Shown here: positions 6,580 through 14,507 of the stretch, one piece after another
How the letters are laid out: every line of letters starts with the position of its first letter
Position numbering within the stretch: the stretch's first letter is position 1
Assembly: GCA_002306055.1 (NCBI GenBank)
Contig: DBRR01000014.1
Span: forward strand, 1-23,308
Length of the DNA stretch: 23,308 bases
Direction of reading: 5' to 3'
From: Anaerolineaceae bacterium UBA1363
Lineage (GTDB): Bacteria > Chloroflexota > Anaerolineae > Anaerolineales > Anaerolineaceae
Made by a program: the position numbers and the translations under genes
The notes under the pieces: model-generated
Told to the model about the DNA's origin: nothing
What the model saw: only the letters and a program-made list of their open reading frames with translations
Database searches by the model: none

Positions 6580-7951
6580 TCTGCCTCCGAGTGTCCAGTT
6601 TCTGGCAGAGCATGGTCGCAAACTCCGGACCCTTGCCTGCTGAAAAGACGATGACCACATTCAATCCCTCGGCTTCCATTGCAACAAAGTCAGCGGCTTC
6701 AGCGAAATTCGTGAAGTAGGCTGCTTTTGAGCCTCCAATTTCTTCTGCAATCTGGCGGGGAGTGTTGGTTTCAACGGTTTCCCTGGCAGCATACGTCGGG
6801 AGGATCACGATGTGGTCAGCACGTTGTAGTGCCGTGACGAAGGCGTTATGCATTCGGTCGGTCCGCGAGAATGTGTGGGGTTCCCAGACTGCCCAGAGGC
6901 GATGATCAGGGTATAGCTCGCGGGCAGCTTCGAGTGTCAGGTCCAATTGAGTGGGGTGGTGCCCATAGTCGTTGATCACCACCGTATCGCCACTGTGGCA
7001 GACCTGTTCGAAGCGTCGCTCAGTACCCACGAATTCAGCCAGGCTCTCGCTTGCTGATGAAGGGTTCAACCCCATTTGGTGCAGTACTGCCAGTGCTCCG
7101 GCAGCGTTTAGAAGATTATGCCTGCCGGGCACACGCAGACTAAACTCCCCCAATACCTGTTGTGAAGACGTATGCTTGAGGTTGAAGTTATACCCATCGC
7201 CATTCCAGCGAACGTTTTGGATCTGATACGTGAAATCTGCGCTATATCCGTATGTGAGGATCTTGATACCGTCAAAATCTTCTCTTGTCAGGAGGTTGCG
7301 TACGCCTTCGTCTTCAGCGCAGGCGATCACTGCGCCACCTGGCTGTGTGCGGTGGACAAACGCTGCAAACGCCTGGTTATACGCCTCTGGAGTAGGGAAG
7401 AAGTCCGGGTGATCGTACTCCACGTTGGTCAGCAGGCTGAATTTTGGGCTCAAACCCAGGAACATGTTGTCATATTCATCGGCTTCGATCACAAACAAGT
7501 CGCTTGTTCCGGCATGCGCGTTCGTTGCCAGCGGGCGAATTTGTGCCCCGAGGATGAAGGTTGGATCCACTCCCAATCCGCGCAGCATCGTCACCAGCAT
7601 CGCTGTGCAGGTGGTTTTGCCATGAGAGCCGGCAACTGCGATCGTCTGGTAGCCAGCAGTCAGTTCCGGCAAAAATTCGTTTCGTTTGAGGACGGGGATT
7701 CCCATCTTGCGAGCGGCAACGACTTCGGGGTCATCGTCGTGCACGGCTGAGGATCGCACAATTACGTCCGCTGCCAGCGCCAGTTCCGGGCTATGCCCAA
7801 GGAGTGTGTAGGCACCTTTAGCTGTGACTGCATCGAAGTAGCGTGAAGCAGACTTATCCGTCCCGCTAACCTGCCAGCCTTTTTCAAGCAGCAGCAGGGC
7901 GATTGCTGATATGCCCGTTCCACCAATCCCGATGAAATGCACTTTACTCAT
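6572..7951 (-). CDS. murC: UDP-N-acetylmuramate--L-alanine ligase MurC
   Basis: ATP-dependent Mur ligase that adds the first amino acid, normally L-alanine, to UDP-MurNAc in the cytoplasm. The 459-residue product starts with the UDP-binding loop FIGIGGTGISAIA. The ATP-binding P-loop GSHGKTTCT is at about 108-116, with VIEADEYD, NVEYDHPDFF and the C-terminal-domain motif DYGHHPTQLDLTL downstream. The P-loop has CT where TT is usual, a mild variant. The codon before ATG 7951 is an in-frame TTG; the ATG is favoured and shares one base with the stop of the upstream CvpA-like gene (TGATG). GGAG lies at workable spacing. Confidence 0.97.
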   Translation of the reverse strand: MSKVHFIGIGGTGISAIALLLLEKGWQVSGTDKSASRYFDAVTAKGAYTLLGHSPELALAADVIVRSSAVHDDDPEVVAARKMGIPVLKRNEFLPELTAGYQTIAVAGSHGKTTCTAMLVTMLRGLGVDPTFILGAQIRPLATNAHAGTSDLFVIEADEYDNMFLGLSPKFSLLTNVEYDHPDFFPTPEAYNQAFAAFVHRTQPGGAVIACAEDEGVRNLLTREDFDGIKILTYGYSADFTYQIQNVRWNGDGYNFNLKHTSSQQVLGEFSLRVPGRHNLLNAAGALAVLHQMGLNPSSASESLAEFVGTERRFEQVCHSGDTVVINDYGHHPTQLDLTLEAARELYPDHRLWAVWEPHTFSRTDRMHNAFVTALQRADHIVILPTYAARETVETNTPRQIAEEIGGSKAAYFTNFAEAADFVAMEAEGLNVVIVFSAGKGPEFATMLCQKLDTRRQND

Positions 7952-8472
7952 CAAATCATCACTCCTATAACGATCAGGCCTGCGATTGCTACTGCCACAT
8001 ACAACCCATTGCCTGTTAATAGTTTTGGAACCATATTATTGAGGAGTTCGATCGCTTGCTGACCGTACTCAGTACCTGCATCAGGCGCTATGATCCAGGC
8101 AAATGGATAGCCTGCCTTGTCGATGAAATACCAGGCTGAACCCACCATCCAATAACCGTTGACAGCTCCAAATACCGCCCCCAGGATCACCTCGATCGGT
8201 GTGTCCCGGTTGAACCTTCCGGACTCGAAAAAACAGCGGAATGCGGGGGTCTGATAACCAAGAAAGCCACAGACGAATAACACCATTAACTCGAGATAAA
8301 GCGCTTTTGTACCGGATAAACTTCCAAAGAGGCGGGGGAGAACCTCCTGGATAATAAAAAGTGCCAGTATTCCTGAAACGATTACCACCAGTTCTTTGCG
8401 TAAACCGCGGACTGCTCCGATGATTCCAAAGAGCACGACAAAGATTGTGAATAAAACGTTGAGCAAAACCAT
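7951..8472 (-). CDS. CvpA-like integral membrane protein
   Basis: A 173-residue hydrophobic protein with about four or five membrane helices. The N terminus, NVLFTIFVVLFGIIGAVRG followed by LRKELV, is typical of the CvpA/colicin V production family: a first helix ending in a G-rG-(f/l)-ke-l turn, then a second helix. Helices at roughly 1-21, 27-47, 58-78 and 90-112 and a final one at about 153-172 are visible. CvpA proteins are small membrane proteins of poorly defined role, linked to envelope and stress phenotypes in other bacteria. It lies 8 bases after murG and overlaps murC by one base, so it is co-expressed with lipid II genes. A role in wall synthesis is inferred from position only. Confidence 0.7.
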   Translation of the reverse strand: MVLLNVLFTIFVVLFGIIGAVRGLRKELVVIVSGILALFIIQEVLPRLFGSLSGTKALYLELMVLFVCGFLGYQTPAFRCFFESGRFNRDTPIEVILGAVFGAVNGYWMVGSAWYFIDKAGYPFAWIIAPDAGTEYGQQAIELLNNMVPKLLTGNGLYVAVAIAGLIVIGVMI

Positions 8473-8480
8473 GTGAACCC

Positions 8481-9548
8481 CTATCCCTCCGCCATTTCGT
8501 AGAGTAGATTGACAATCCGTTCCGCTGCCTGAGGCTGAGCAAGGGCTTTCATTGCCCGCTGCATGTGCTGCAAACGCGCCTGGTCCTGGAAGAGAGTGTC
8601 GATCTGCGACAGCAGCTGGCTTTGCAGATACTGATCCTCCAGCAGAATTGCAGCTTCGCGTTCCACCAGGTAATCCGCATTGACTTTCTGATAGCGCCAG
8701 GCGTAGGGATAAGGAACCAAAATGGCTGGCAGACCAAAGAAGGGATACTCACCCAGCACAGATGCGCCGGCTCTTGAGACCACAAGGTCTGCCGCGGCGA
8801 AAGCTGCTCCCATCTCGTGAAGATAGGGGAAAGCCTGGTAACTCTGGGGCAGGCTGGCCGTTGCGACTTTTACTGTTTCCCAATCCAAGTGCCCAGTCAG
8901 GTGGATCACCTGGTAGCGCTTCAGCAGCTCGCCCAGGATGGCAATGACTGCTTTGTTGATCGAGCGCGCGCCGCTGCTGCCGCCGGTGAACAGGATTACC
9001 GGTTTTTCGCTGTTAAACCCAAAGTATGCCAAAGCATCCGCTTTGGTCCATTTCATCAGGTCCTGGCGCAGGGGGTAACCGGTCACTTCAACTTTCTCCT
9101 TCTTGCTGAAAAATCTTTTCGAATCGCTCACACTGACCGCGATCTTGTCCGAAAAGCGGGCTAAGGTTTTCAGTGCCAACCCGGGTTCGATGTCCGGTAC
9201 GAACAACAAGGTCCGAACTTTCAGACCGGCTAAAGCCATAGGAATTGCCACATACCCGCCCGTGAACATCATCACCTCGGGTTTGTATTCCTTTAGAATT
9301 TGCCTTGCCTGACCGTAACCCTGCCATAATTTCACCAAATTTCCTGGCATTTGCTTGATAGAAACGCCGTGGACCCCAGCTGCGCGAATACCGCGATAGG
9401 GCAGATTTGCCCGCGCGACGAGCTCGGCTTCCATGCCGCCTTCGCTGCCGACCCACAAAACCTCTGTGTCATTAGTCAATCTCTCCGTAACGGTTAGCGC
9501 CGGATACACTCCGCCGCCCGTCCCGCCTGCGCAAATCAACAGTCGCAC
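8481..9548 (-). CDS. murG: MurG, lipid II-forming GlcNAc transferase
   Basis: Peripheral membrane GT-B glycosyltransferase that moves GlcNAc from UDP-GlcNAc to lipid I, forming lipid II. The 355-residue product begins with the glycine loop LLICAGGTGGGVYPALTV. Further motifs are VGSEGGMEAELV, MFTGGYVAIPMALAG, VILFTGGSSGARSIN and VVSRAGASVLGEYPFFGLPA. In well-studied MurG proteins the first loop reads GGTGGH; here the His is Gly (residue 13, codon GGA). The start is GTG 9548, preceded by AAAGGAG at good spacing. This gives a 77-base overlap with the end of ftsW, needed because the first glycine loop lies inside the overlap. Confidence 0.93.
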   Translation of the reverse strand: MRLLICAGGTGGGVYPALTVTERLTNDTEVLWVGSEGGMEAELVARANLPYRGIRAAGVHGVSIKQMPGNLVKLWQGYGQARQILKEYKPEVMMFTGGYVAIPMALAGLKVRTLLFVPDIEPGLALKTLARFSDKIAVSVSDSKRFFSKKEKVEVTGYPLRQDLMKWTKADALAYFGFNSEKPVILFTGGSSGARSINKAVIAILGELLKRYQVIHLTGHLDWETVKVATASLPQSYQAFPYLHEMGAAFAAADLVVSRAGASVLGEYPFFGLPAILVPYPYAWRYQKVNADYLVEREAAILLEDQYLQSQLLSQIDTLFQDQARLQHMQRAMKALAQPQAAERIVNLLYEMAEG

Positions 9549-10698
9549 TGGTAGTACTCCTTTCAGAGGCTGTTTTGTTCGTCCCCTGGCGAGCAACATT
9601 CATCACGATCCCAATGGCAGCCATCGTTGCCGTCATGCTGGATCCGCCCGCGCTGATGAAAGGCAGGGCATTGCCAGCAAAAGGCAGCAAACCAACGATG
9701 ACCGCAACATTGATCAGGGCTTCTATGACAATCCAACTGGTCAGACCAAATGCCAGCAATGAACCCAGTTGATCCGGAGCGTTTCGGGCAATCTTGAAAC
9801 CGCGCCAAATCAGCAAGACGTAAAGCGCTATCACGATTATGGAACCAATAATGCCGGTCTCCTCAGCCACGACAGCAAAAATGCTGTCGGTATGGGGCAG
9901 GGGCAGACCGGTGAACTTGGTAGTTGCCTTGCCAAGCCCCACGCCGAAGACGCGGCCTTTGATAATTGCTTCGTAGGTGCGCTGGATGTGGTAAGAACTC
10001 TGGGTTGGATTTTGAAGTCCAGACAAATACTCGGCGAAGCGTATGCGCCCGGTAGGCATGACATTGATAAGGAAGACAAAACCAAACAGACCAGCCAGGA
10101 TGACAATGCCGACATGTTTCCAATCGCCTCCAGCCAGGAAAAGGAGCATGATACCCAACATTAGCACGGTCAGGCCTGCACTCAAGTCTGGTTGGGCGAG
10201 GATCAACGCCACGATGAAGCCGATACCAAAAGATAACGGTAGCAGGTAATTCTTGAAATCCTTCAGCATGTCTTTGTTGTTTGTCAGCCAGACAGACAGG
10301 TACAAAATAGAAACAAGTTTGGCAAACTCAGAAGGCTGAATGGATCCACCTAATAATGAACGAGCTGAGTTGTATCGAACTTCCCGTACGACCAAAACCG
10401 CAAGGAGACTGATGATCACGACGATCATCATTGGGACTACCCACTTGCGATAGTGGTGGTAATCAAAAAAACTCAGCACCGTTGCGCCGATCACTCCCAG
10501 CGCTACCCAAAGAACCTGCCTCAGAAAAATGGAGTTTTGACTGCCGCTGATGGCCATCGAGACGTCCCAACTGGCGGAATAAACCATTAACAAACCAATA
10601 ACCAGCAAGCTGGCAACGATTAATAGCAGTCCTACATCGAAAGAGAGGGATTGCACGTTCGTACGGCGGCGGGATTTGGGAGTAGTAGCGTTGATCAT
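9472..10698 (-). CDS. ftsW: FtsW, SEDS-family lipid II polymerase
   Basis: Polytopic SEDS glycosyltransferase that polymerises lipid II at the septum together with its partner class B PBP (FtsI in this operon). The 408-residue product has about ten membrane helices, RSLLGGSIQPSEFAKLV (a SEDS signature), AQPDLSAGLTVLMLG with its conserved Asp, PHTDSIFAVVAEETG and the C-terminal LPFAGNALPFISAGGSS. FtsW rather than RodA is supported by its place between murD and murG. Its ATG overlaps the murD stop (ATGA). The last 25 or so residues are a polar, Arg-rich tail whose DNA also encodes the start of murG. Confidence 0.95.
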   Translation of the reverse strand: MINATTPKSRRRTNVQSLSFDVGLLLIVASLLVIGLLMVYSASWDVSMAISGSQNSIFLRQVLWVALGVIGATVLSFFDYHHYRKWVVPMMIVVIISLLAVLVVREVRYNSARSLLGGSIQPSEFAKLVSILYLSVWLTNNKDMLKDFKNYLLPLSFGIGFIVALILAQPDLSAGLTVLMLGIMLLFLAGGDWKHVGIVILAGLFGFVFLINVMPTGRIRFAEYLSGLQNPTQSSYHIQRTYEAIIKGRVFGVGLGKATTKFTGLPLPHTDSIFAVVAEETGIIGSIIVIALYVLLIWRGFKIARNAPDQLGSLLAFGLTSWIVIEALINVAVIVGLLPFAGNALPFISAGGSSMTATMAAIGIVMNVARQGTNKTASERSTTSATVDLRRRDGRRSVSGANRYGEID

Positions 10699-12086
10699 AG
10701 TTCATTCACCCATTGTCTGAAGGCTTGCCCTCGTTCTTCAAAATCTTTGAAGGCGTCATAGCTGGTGCAACCAGGAGACAGCAATACGACGTCTCCGGAT
10801 TCAGCCTGATTGTGTGCGGTTTTTATGGCTTCCTGCAAGGTGGCGCAGCGTACAACCGAATGCATAGCCTGACCAGGCTTTTTGGGGCCGAGGGCTTCAG
10901 CAATCAGATCGCCCGCTTCGCCAAAGATCACTACGCGTGAAACACGTTTGCGGATCAGTTGAGCGAGTTTATCCCAGGGCAAATTTTTATCACGCCCGCC
11001 AAGCAGTAAAACGATGGGTTCTTCGAAGGACTTAATGGCGGCTATAGTACGTTCCGGGGTTGTGGCGATCGAGTCGTTGTACCAGCGAACGCCATTCAAT
11101 TCGCGCACCAGCTCCAGACGGTGTGGGATACCATCAAAGGTCTCAATTGCCAGCTGGATTCCAGGCAGACTAATCGTGGCACCTGCAGCAATAGCGCAAG
11201 CTGCCAGAACGTTATAGAGGTTATGCTCGCCACGCAGGTTGATCCATTCCACGGGCAGCATTTTGAGCCTGTCATTGCCAATTTGCAGCATGATCTGATC
11301 TTTGTCCACATAGGTACCGTTCTCACGATGTCCCGGGGCCTTCATGCCGAAGCTGATCACATCCGTGCGAGCCTGATCAAGCAGATTCCAGGAGCCTTCG
11401 TCGTCGCGGTTCAGTATTGCCACATCACCCTGGTGCTGGTAGCGCAGGATATGGGATTTGGCTTCTATATAAGCCTGCATGGAACTGTGCCGGTCGAGGT
11501 GATTGGGGGTGATATTCAAGACTGCGGCTATCTGTGGGGAAGTCGTCATCAACTCCAGCTGAAAGCTTGAGAGTTCCATGACTACCATATCATCTTCATC
11601 CATTTTATCGAGGTCATCAATCAGTGGATTGCCGATATTACCGCCTACCCAGGCGTGATGGCTGCTGTTCTTCATTTCAAAGTGTTTTTGCGCCATTAAA
11701 CCGACCAGGGCGGTAGTGGTGCTCTTGCCGGCAGAACCGGTGATGCCAATCACGGTTGCAGGGCATTCTTCCAGGAAGATCTGGGAATCATTGGTGAGTT
11801 TAATGCCCTGGTTTCGTGCAGCCACCAGGAAGGGGATGGTCAGAGGTACACCACCAGAGACGCAAATCAGATCAGCTCCTTCGAGCAGGTTTTCCGGGTG
11901 ACCACCAAAAGCAAATTCAACTGGCAAGTCAGCCAGGGTAGTGCTTTCAGCAGCAAAGTCTGCTGCAGGTCGGGAGTCGGTCAGCACAACGTGGGCTCCT
12001 CTGTTCAAGAGGAAGCGCGAAATTGCCAGCCCCTGGCGGGCTGCTCCGATTACGATTACTTTTTTGCCTGAATAATTTGTTTTCAT
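10695..12086 (-). CDS. murD: UDP-MurNAc-L-alanine--D-glutamate ligase MurD
   Basis: Cytoplasmic Mur ligase adding D-glutamate to UDP-MurNAc-L-Ala. The 463-residue product has the N-terminal Rossmann-like loop VIVIGAARQGLAISRFLL, the ATP loop ITGSAGKSTTT (about 115-125), VVMELSSFQLE, ITPNHLDRH, the mobile-domain RLELVRELNGVRWYNDSIATTP and, near the C terminus, VLLSPGCTSYDAFKDFEERG. These are MurD signatures and separate it clearly from MurC and MurF here. The ATG shares its first base with the mraY stop (TGATG) and the gene ends in an ATGA overlap with ftsW, so coupling is likely. No strong Shine-Dalgarno is visible before it. Confidence 0.97.
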   Translation of the reverse strand: MKTNYSGKKVIVIGAARQGLAISRFLLNRGAHVVLTDSRPAADFAAESTTLADLPVEFAFGGHPENLLEGADLICVSGGVPLTIPFLVAARNQGIKLTNDSQIFLEECPATVIGITGSAGKSTTTALVGLMAQKHFEMKNSSHHAWVGGNIGNPLIDDLDKMDEDDMVVMELSSFQLELMTTSPQIAAVLNITPNHLDRHSSMQAYIEAKSHILRYQHQGDVAILNRDDEGSWNLLDQARTDVISFGMKAPGHRENGTYVDKDQIMLQIGNDRLKMLPVEWINLRGEHNLYNVLAACAIAAGATISLPGIQLAIETFDGIPHRLELVRELNGVRWYNDSIATTPERTIAAIKSFEEPIVLLLGGRDKNLPWDKLAQLIRKRVSRVVIFGEAGDLIAEALGPKKPGQAMHSVVRCATLQEAIKTAHNQAESGDVVLLSPGCTSYDAFKDFEERGQAFRQWVNEL

Positions 12087-13084
12087 CAGCTCATAAATGT
12101 CAAACTAAGTCCCAGCATGGCGCCGATCATTTCAATGAGAAAAAAACGCATCACGATCTGGTTCTCTTCCCAGCCGATCATTTCAAAATGATGATGGACT
12201 GGGGTTTTCTTAAAAATACGCTTGCCGCCAGTTGCTCTGAAATAGAGCACCTGGATGATCACGCTGAGGGCTTCAGCGGTCGGAATGATTGCAATCAACG
12301 GCAGGAACAGCCAGCGCCCGGTCATGAGCGCGATCACTGCCAGGGTGGCACCCAGAGCCTGAGAGCCGGTATCGCCCATGTAGAGGGCAGCAGGTTTGCC
12401 GTTGAACCACAGAAATCCAGCCAGGGCACCAATAATGCAGAAACAAAAACGTCCGAGGTAAACCTGGCCTTGCAAGAGGGCAATTACGCCATACCCGCCA
12501 AAAGCCACGATGGATATCATTCCTGCCAAACCGTCAATTCCATCGGTCAAATTGATGGCATTGGAGTAAGCGACGATGAAGAAAGCTGCGACAATCAGGT
12601 AGAACCAGCCCATGTTAAGGGGTTCAGGGGATGTAGGCCAGAGCAAATGGGGAACCACCAAAATTTCCTTGAGTGCATAGGCTATCACCAACGCTACAAG
12701 GCATTGCAGCAAGAACTTGGTCCTGCCGCGCATTCCCAGTCCGCGCCTTGGTCCGCGGATGCCTTCCCAATCGTCCACCGCGCCAATCAGCGCGAAACCC
12801 CACATGGCAGCCAGGGGCACCAGTATGGATGAGCCTATCAGCCTTGATGAGCCAAAAAGGGAAACCGCATTCAGGATGACGGTCAGCAGCGTGACCGGGA
12901 TCAGGAACATAAATCCACCCATGGTAGGGGTGTTCATCTTAGCCATGTGCGATTCAGGCACATCGATGCGGATGATCTTGCCTATGTTCAAGTTCCGCAG
13001 CAGGCGGATAAAAGGACTCCCCCAGATGACCGTCAGCAGAAAGCTGATGCTACTGATTGCGATTGCCAGTGAAGAACCACGCAT
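12086..13084 (-). CDS. mraY: MraY, phospho-MurNAc-pentapeptide transferase
   Basis: Polytopic membrane enzyme that transfers phospho-MurNAc-pentapeptide to undecaprenyl phosphate to make lipid I. The 332-residue product has about ten membrane helices, the TPTMGGFMFLIP motif after the first helix, the Asp pair D104-D105, the active-site loop NAINLTDGIDGLAG (about 175-187), MGDTGSQALG (about 236-245) and the catalytic HHH loop TPVHHHFEMIGW (297-299). The segment after the Asp pair reads DDWEGIRG rather than the common DDxxK form. Its ATG shares a base with the murF stop (TAATG) and its stop shares a base with murD. Confidence 0.96.
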   Translation of the reverse strand: MRGSSLAIAISSISFLLTVIWGSPFIRLLRNLNIGKIIRIDVPESHMAKMNTPTMGGFMFLIPVTLLTVILNAVSLFGSSRLIGSSILVPLAAMWGFALIGAVDDWEGIRGPRRGLGMRGRTKFLLQCLVALVIAYALKEILVVPHLLWPTSPEPLNMGWFYLIVAAFFIVAYSNAINLTDGIDGLAGMISIVAFGGYGVIALLQGQVYLGRFCFCIIGALAGFLWFNGKPAALYMGDTGSQALGATLAVIALMTGRWLFLPLIAIIPTAEALSVIIQVLYFRATGGKRIFKKTPVHHHFEMIGWEENQIVMRFFLIEMIGAMLGLSLTFMS

Positions 13085-14502
13085 TAGTCTACGTCCTCCA
13101 GAGCTGCTACGATTTTTTCCATGTGCATGCTGTGTGAACCTTTGATCAGGGCGATATCCCCGGATTTAAGGGTTTCACGCAGGTAGGTGGTTGCGTCGTT
13201 AAAATCGTTGAACCAATGTATCATGTCGGCAGGAAAGCCGTTTTCGATGGCGGCGTCGCGCGTCATCAGGCTGCGAGTGCCCACCAGAACGATCTCATCT
13301 GCCACCTCCGAAGCGCGCATGCCGATCTTGTTGTGTCCTTCTTCCTCGTAGCGTCCAAGTTCCAGCATATCCCCGAGCACTGCCACCTTGCGACCGCTCA
13401 GGTCGGCAAGCAGGTTAAGGGCTGCCATGGTTGAGTCAGGAGAAGCATTGTAGGTATCGTCAATCAAGACGGCGCCAGATGCAGTTTTTACGGTTACGAT
13501 TCGCAGTTGAACACGGTCATCCTTGAAGGCTTCAAAGATTGAACCCCAGTCCATTCCCAAGTTGAGTGCCACTGCGGCAGCCCGAAGCATGGTGTAAACC
13601 GAGTGGCGCCCGATCAGAGGAGCTGTGACGTAGAGGCTCTCATCCTGGTAGTGCATACGGCAGCGGATGCCATCCAGTCCGCGGCTCTCAACTTCGTCCG
13701 CCCAGAGGTCCGCTTCAGGATCGAGACCATAATAGAAGATACGCGCCTTGGTCAGCCCCGCCATATCTTTGACGAACGGATCATCGTAATTGAGGATAGC
13801 TAATCCTTCGGGTGAGGCGGGCAGGGATTCAACAAGCTCCGCTTTTCCGCGGGCAATTGCTTCGATGCTGCCGGCGCGTTCGGCGTGGACGGTTCCAATG
13901 TTGGTAACGATCCCAATTTGGGGTTGGGCGATATCACACAGCAGTTTGATTTCGCCTGCCACGTAAAAACCCATCTCAAGCACTGCCGCCTTGTGCTCTT
14001 CGGTCAATGAGAGCAGCGTCAGGGGCAGACCGATTTCATTGTTCATATTGCCTTGGTTTTTCAGAGTTTTCATCTGACTTCCCAGGACGGATGCGATGAG
14101 CTCTTTGGTTGAGGATTTTCCGACACTGCCGGTAATACCGATGACTACCAGGTTGTGCTGCTGCCGCCAGTATTTTGCCAGAGTCTGCAATGCCAATAGT
14201 GCGTCAGGTGTCTGCAGGCTGAAGGGAGCGTTTTTTGGTAACTCAAAACTTTCCTGAGTGAGATCAATAACCGGGAATTTACTCTCGATGGCATGGTCGA
14301 TTAATGCCAGAACTGCCCCATTTGCGAATGCCTGGTCAACAAACTGGTGACCATCTGTATTCTCGCCTTTTAAAGCCACAAAAAGCCCTTTCTCACTGGC
14401 ACAGCGGGAATCAACACAGCCGCAGGCGATCTCCAAATCCTGCGTTATTTGATACTGAGTAGCCGGTGCGAGAGCTTTAAGTATGTGGCTTAGTGTCAAC
14501 AT
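13084..14502 (-). CDS. murF: UDP-MurNAc-tripeptide--D-Ala-D-Ala ligase MurF
   Basis: Final cytoplasmic Mur ligase; adds the Ddl product D-Ala-D-Ala to complete the UDP-MurNAc-pentapeptide. The 472-residue product has the N-terminal substrate domain (VDSRCASEKGLFVALKGE with DGHQFVDQAFANGA), the ATP loop ITGSVGKSSTK (about 122-132), NNEIGLPLTLLSL, EMGFYVAGEI, NIGTVHAE and DDTYNASPDSTMAAL. These are MurF rather than MurE signatures. It starts five bases after ftsI with GGAG upstream. murE, which usually lies between ftsI and murF, is absent. MurF together with Ddl shows that a D-Ala-D-Ala pentapeptide is made. Confidence 0.96.
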   Translation of the reverse strand: MLTLSHILKALAPATQYQITQDLEIACGCVDSRCASEKGLFVALKGENTDGHQFVDQAFANGAVLALIDHAIESKFPVIDLTQESFELPKNAPFSLQTPDALLALQTLAKYWRQQHNLVVIGITGSVGKSSTKELIASVLGSQMKTLKNQGNMNNEIGLPLTLLSLTEEHKAAVLEMGFYVAGEIKLLCDIAQPQIGIVTNIGTVHAERAGSIEAIARGKAELVESLPASPEGLAILNYDDPFVKDMAGLTKARIFYYGLDPEADLWADEVESRGLDGIRCRMHYQDESLYVTAPLIGRHSVYTMLRAAAVALNLGMDWGSIFEAFKDDRVQLRIVTVKTASGAVLIDDTYNASPDSTMAALNLLADLSGRKVAVLGDMLELGRYEEEGHNKIGMRASEVADEIVLVGTRSLMTRDAAIENGFPADMIHWFNDFNDATTYLRETLKSGDIALIKGSHSMHMEKIVAALEDVD

Positions 14503-14507
14503 CGTTA

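Noticed and set aside
7172..7750. Plus-strand open frame of 192 codons
   Set aside because: Antisense to murC and without any recognisable domain.
12023..12832. Plus-strand open frame of 269 codons
   Set aside because: Antisense to mraY, which carries all its active-site motifs on the minus strand; the plus-strand product matches no family I know.
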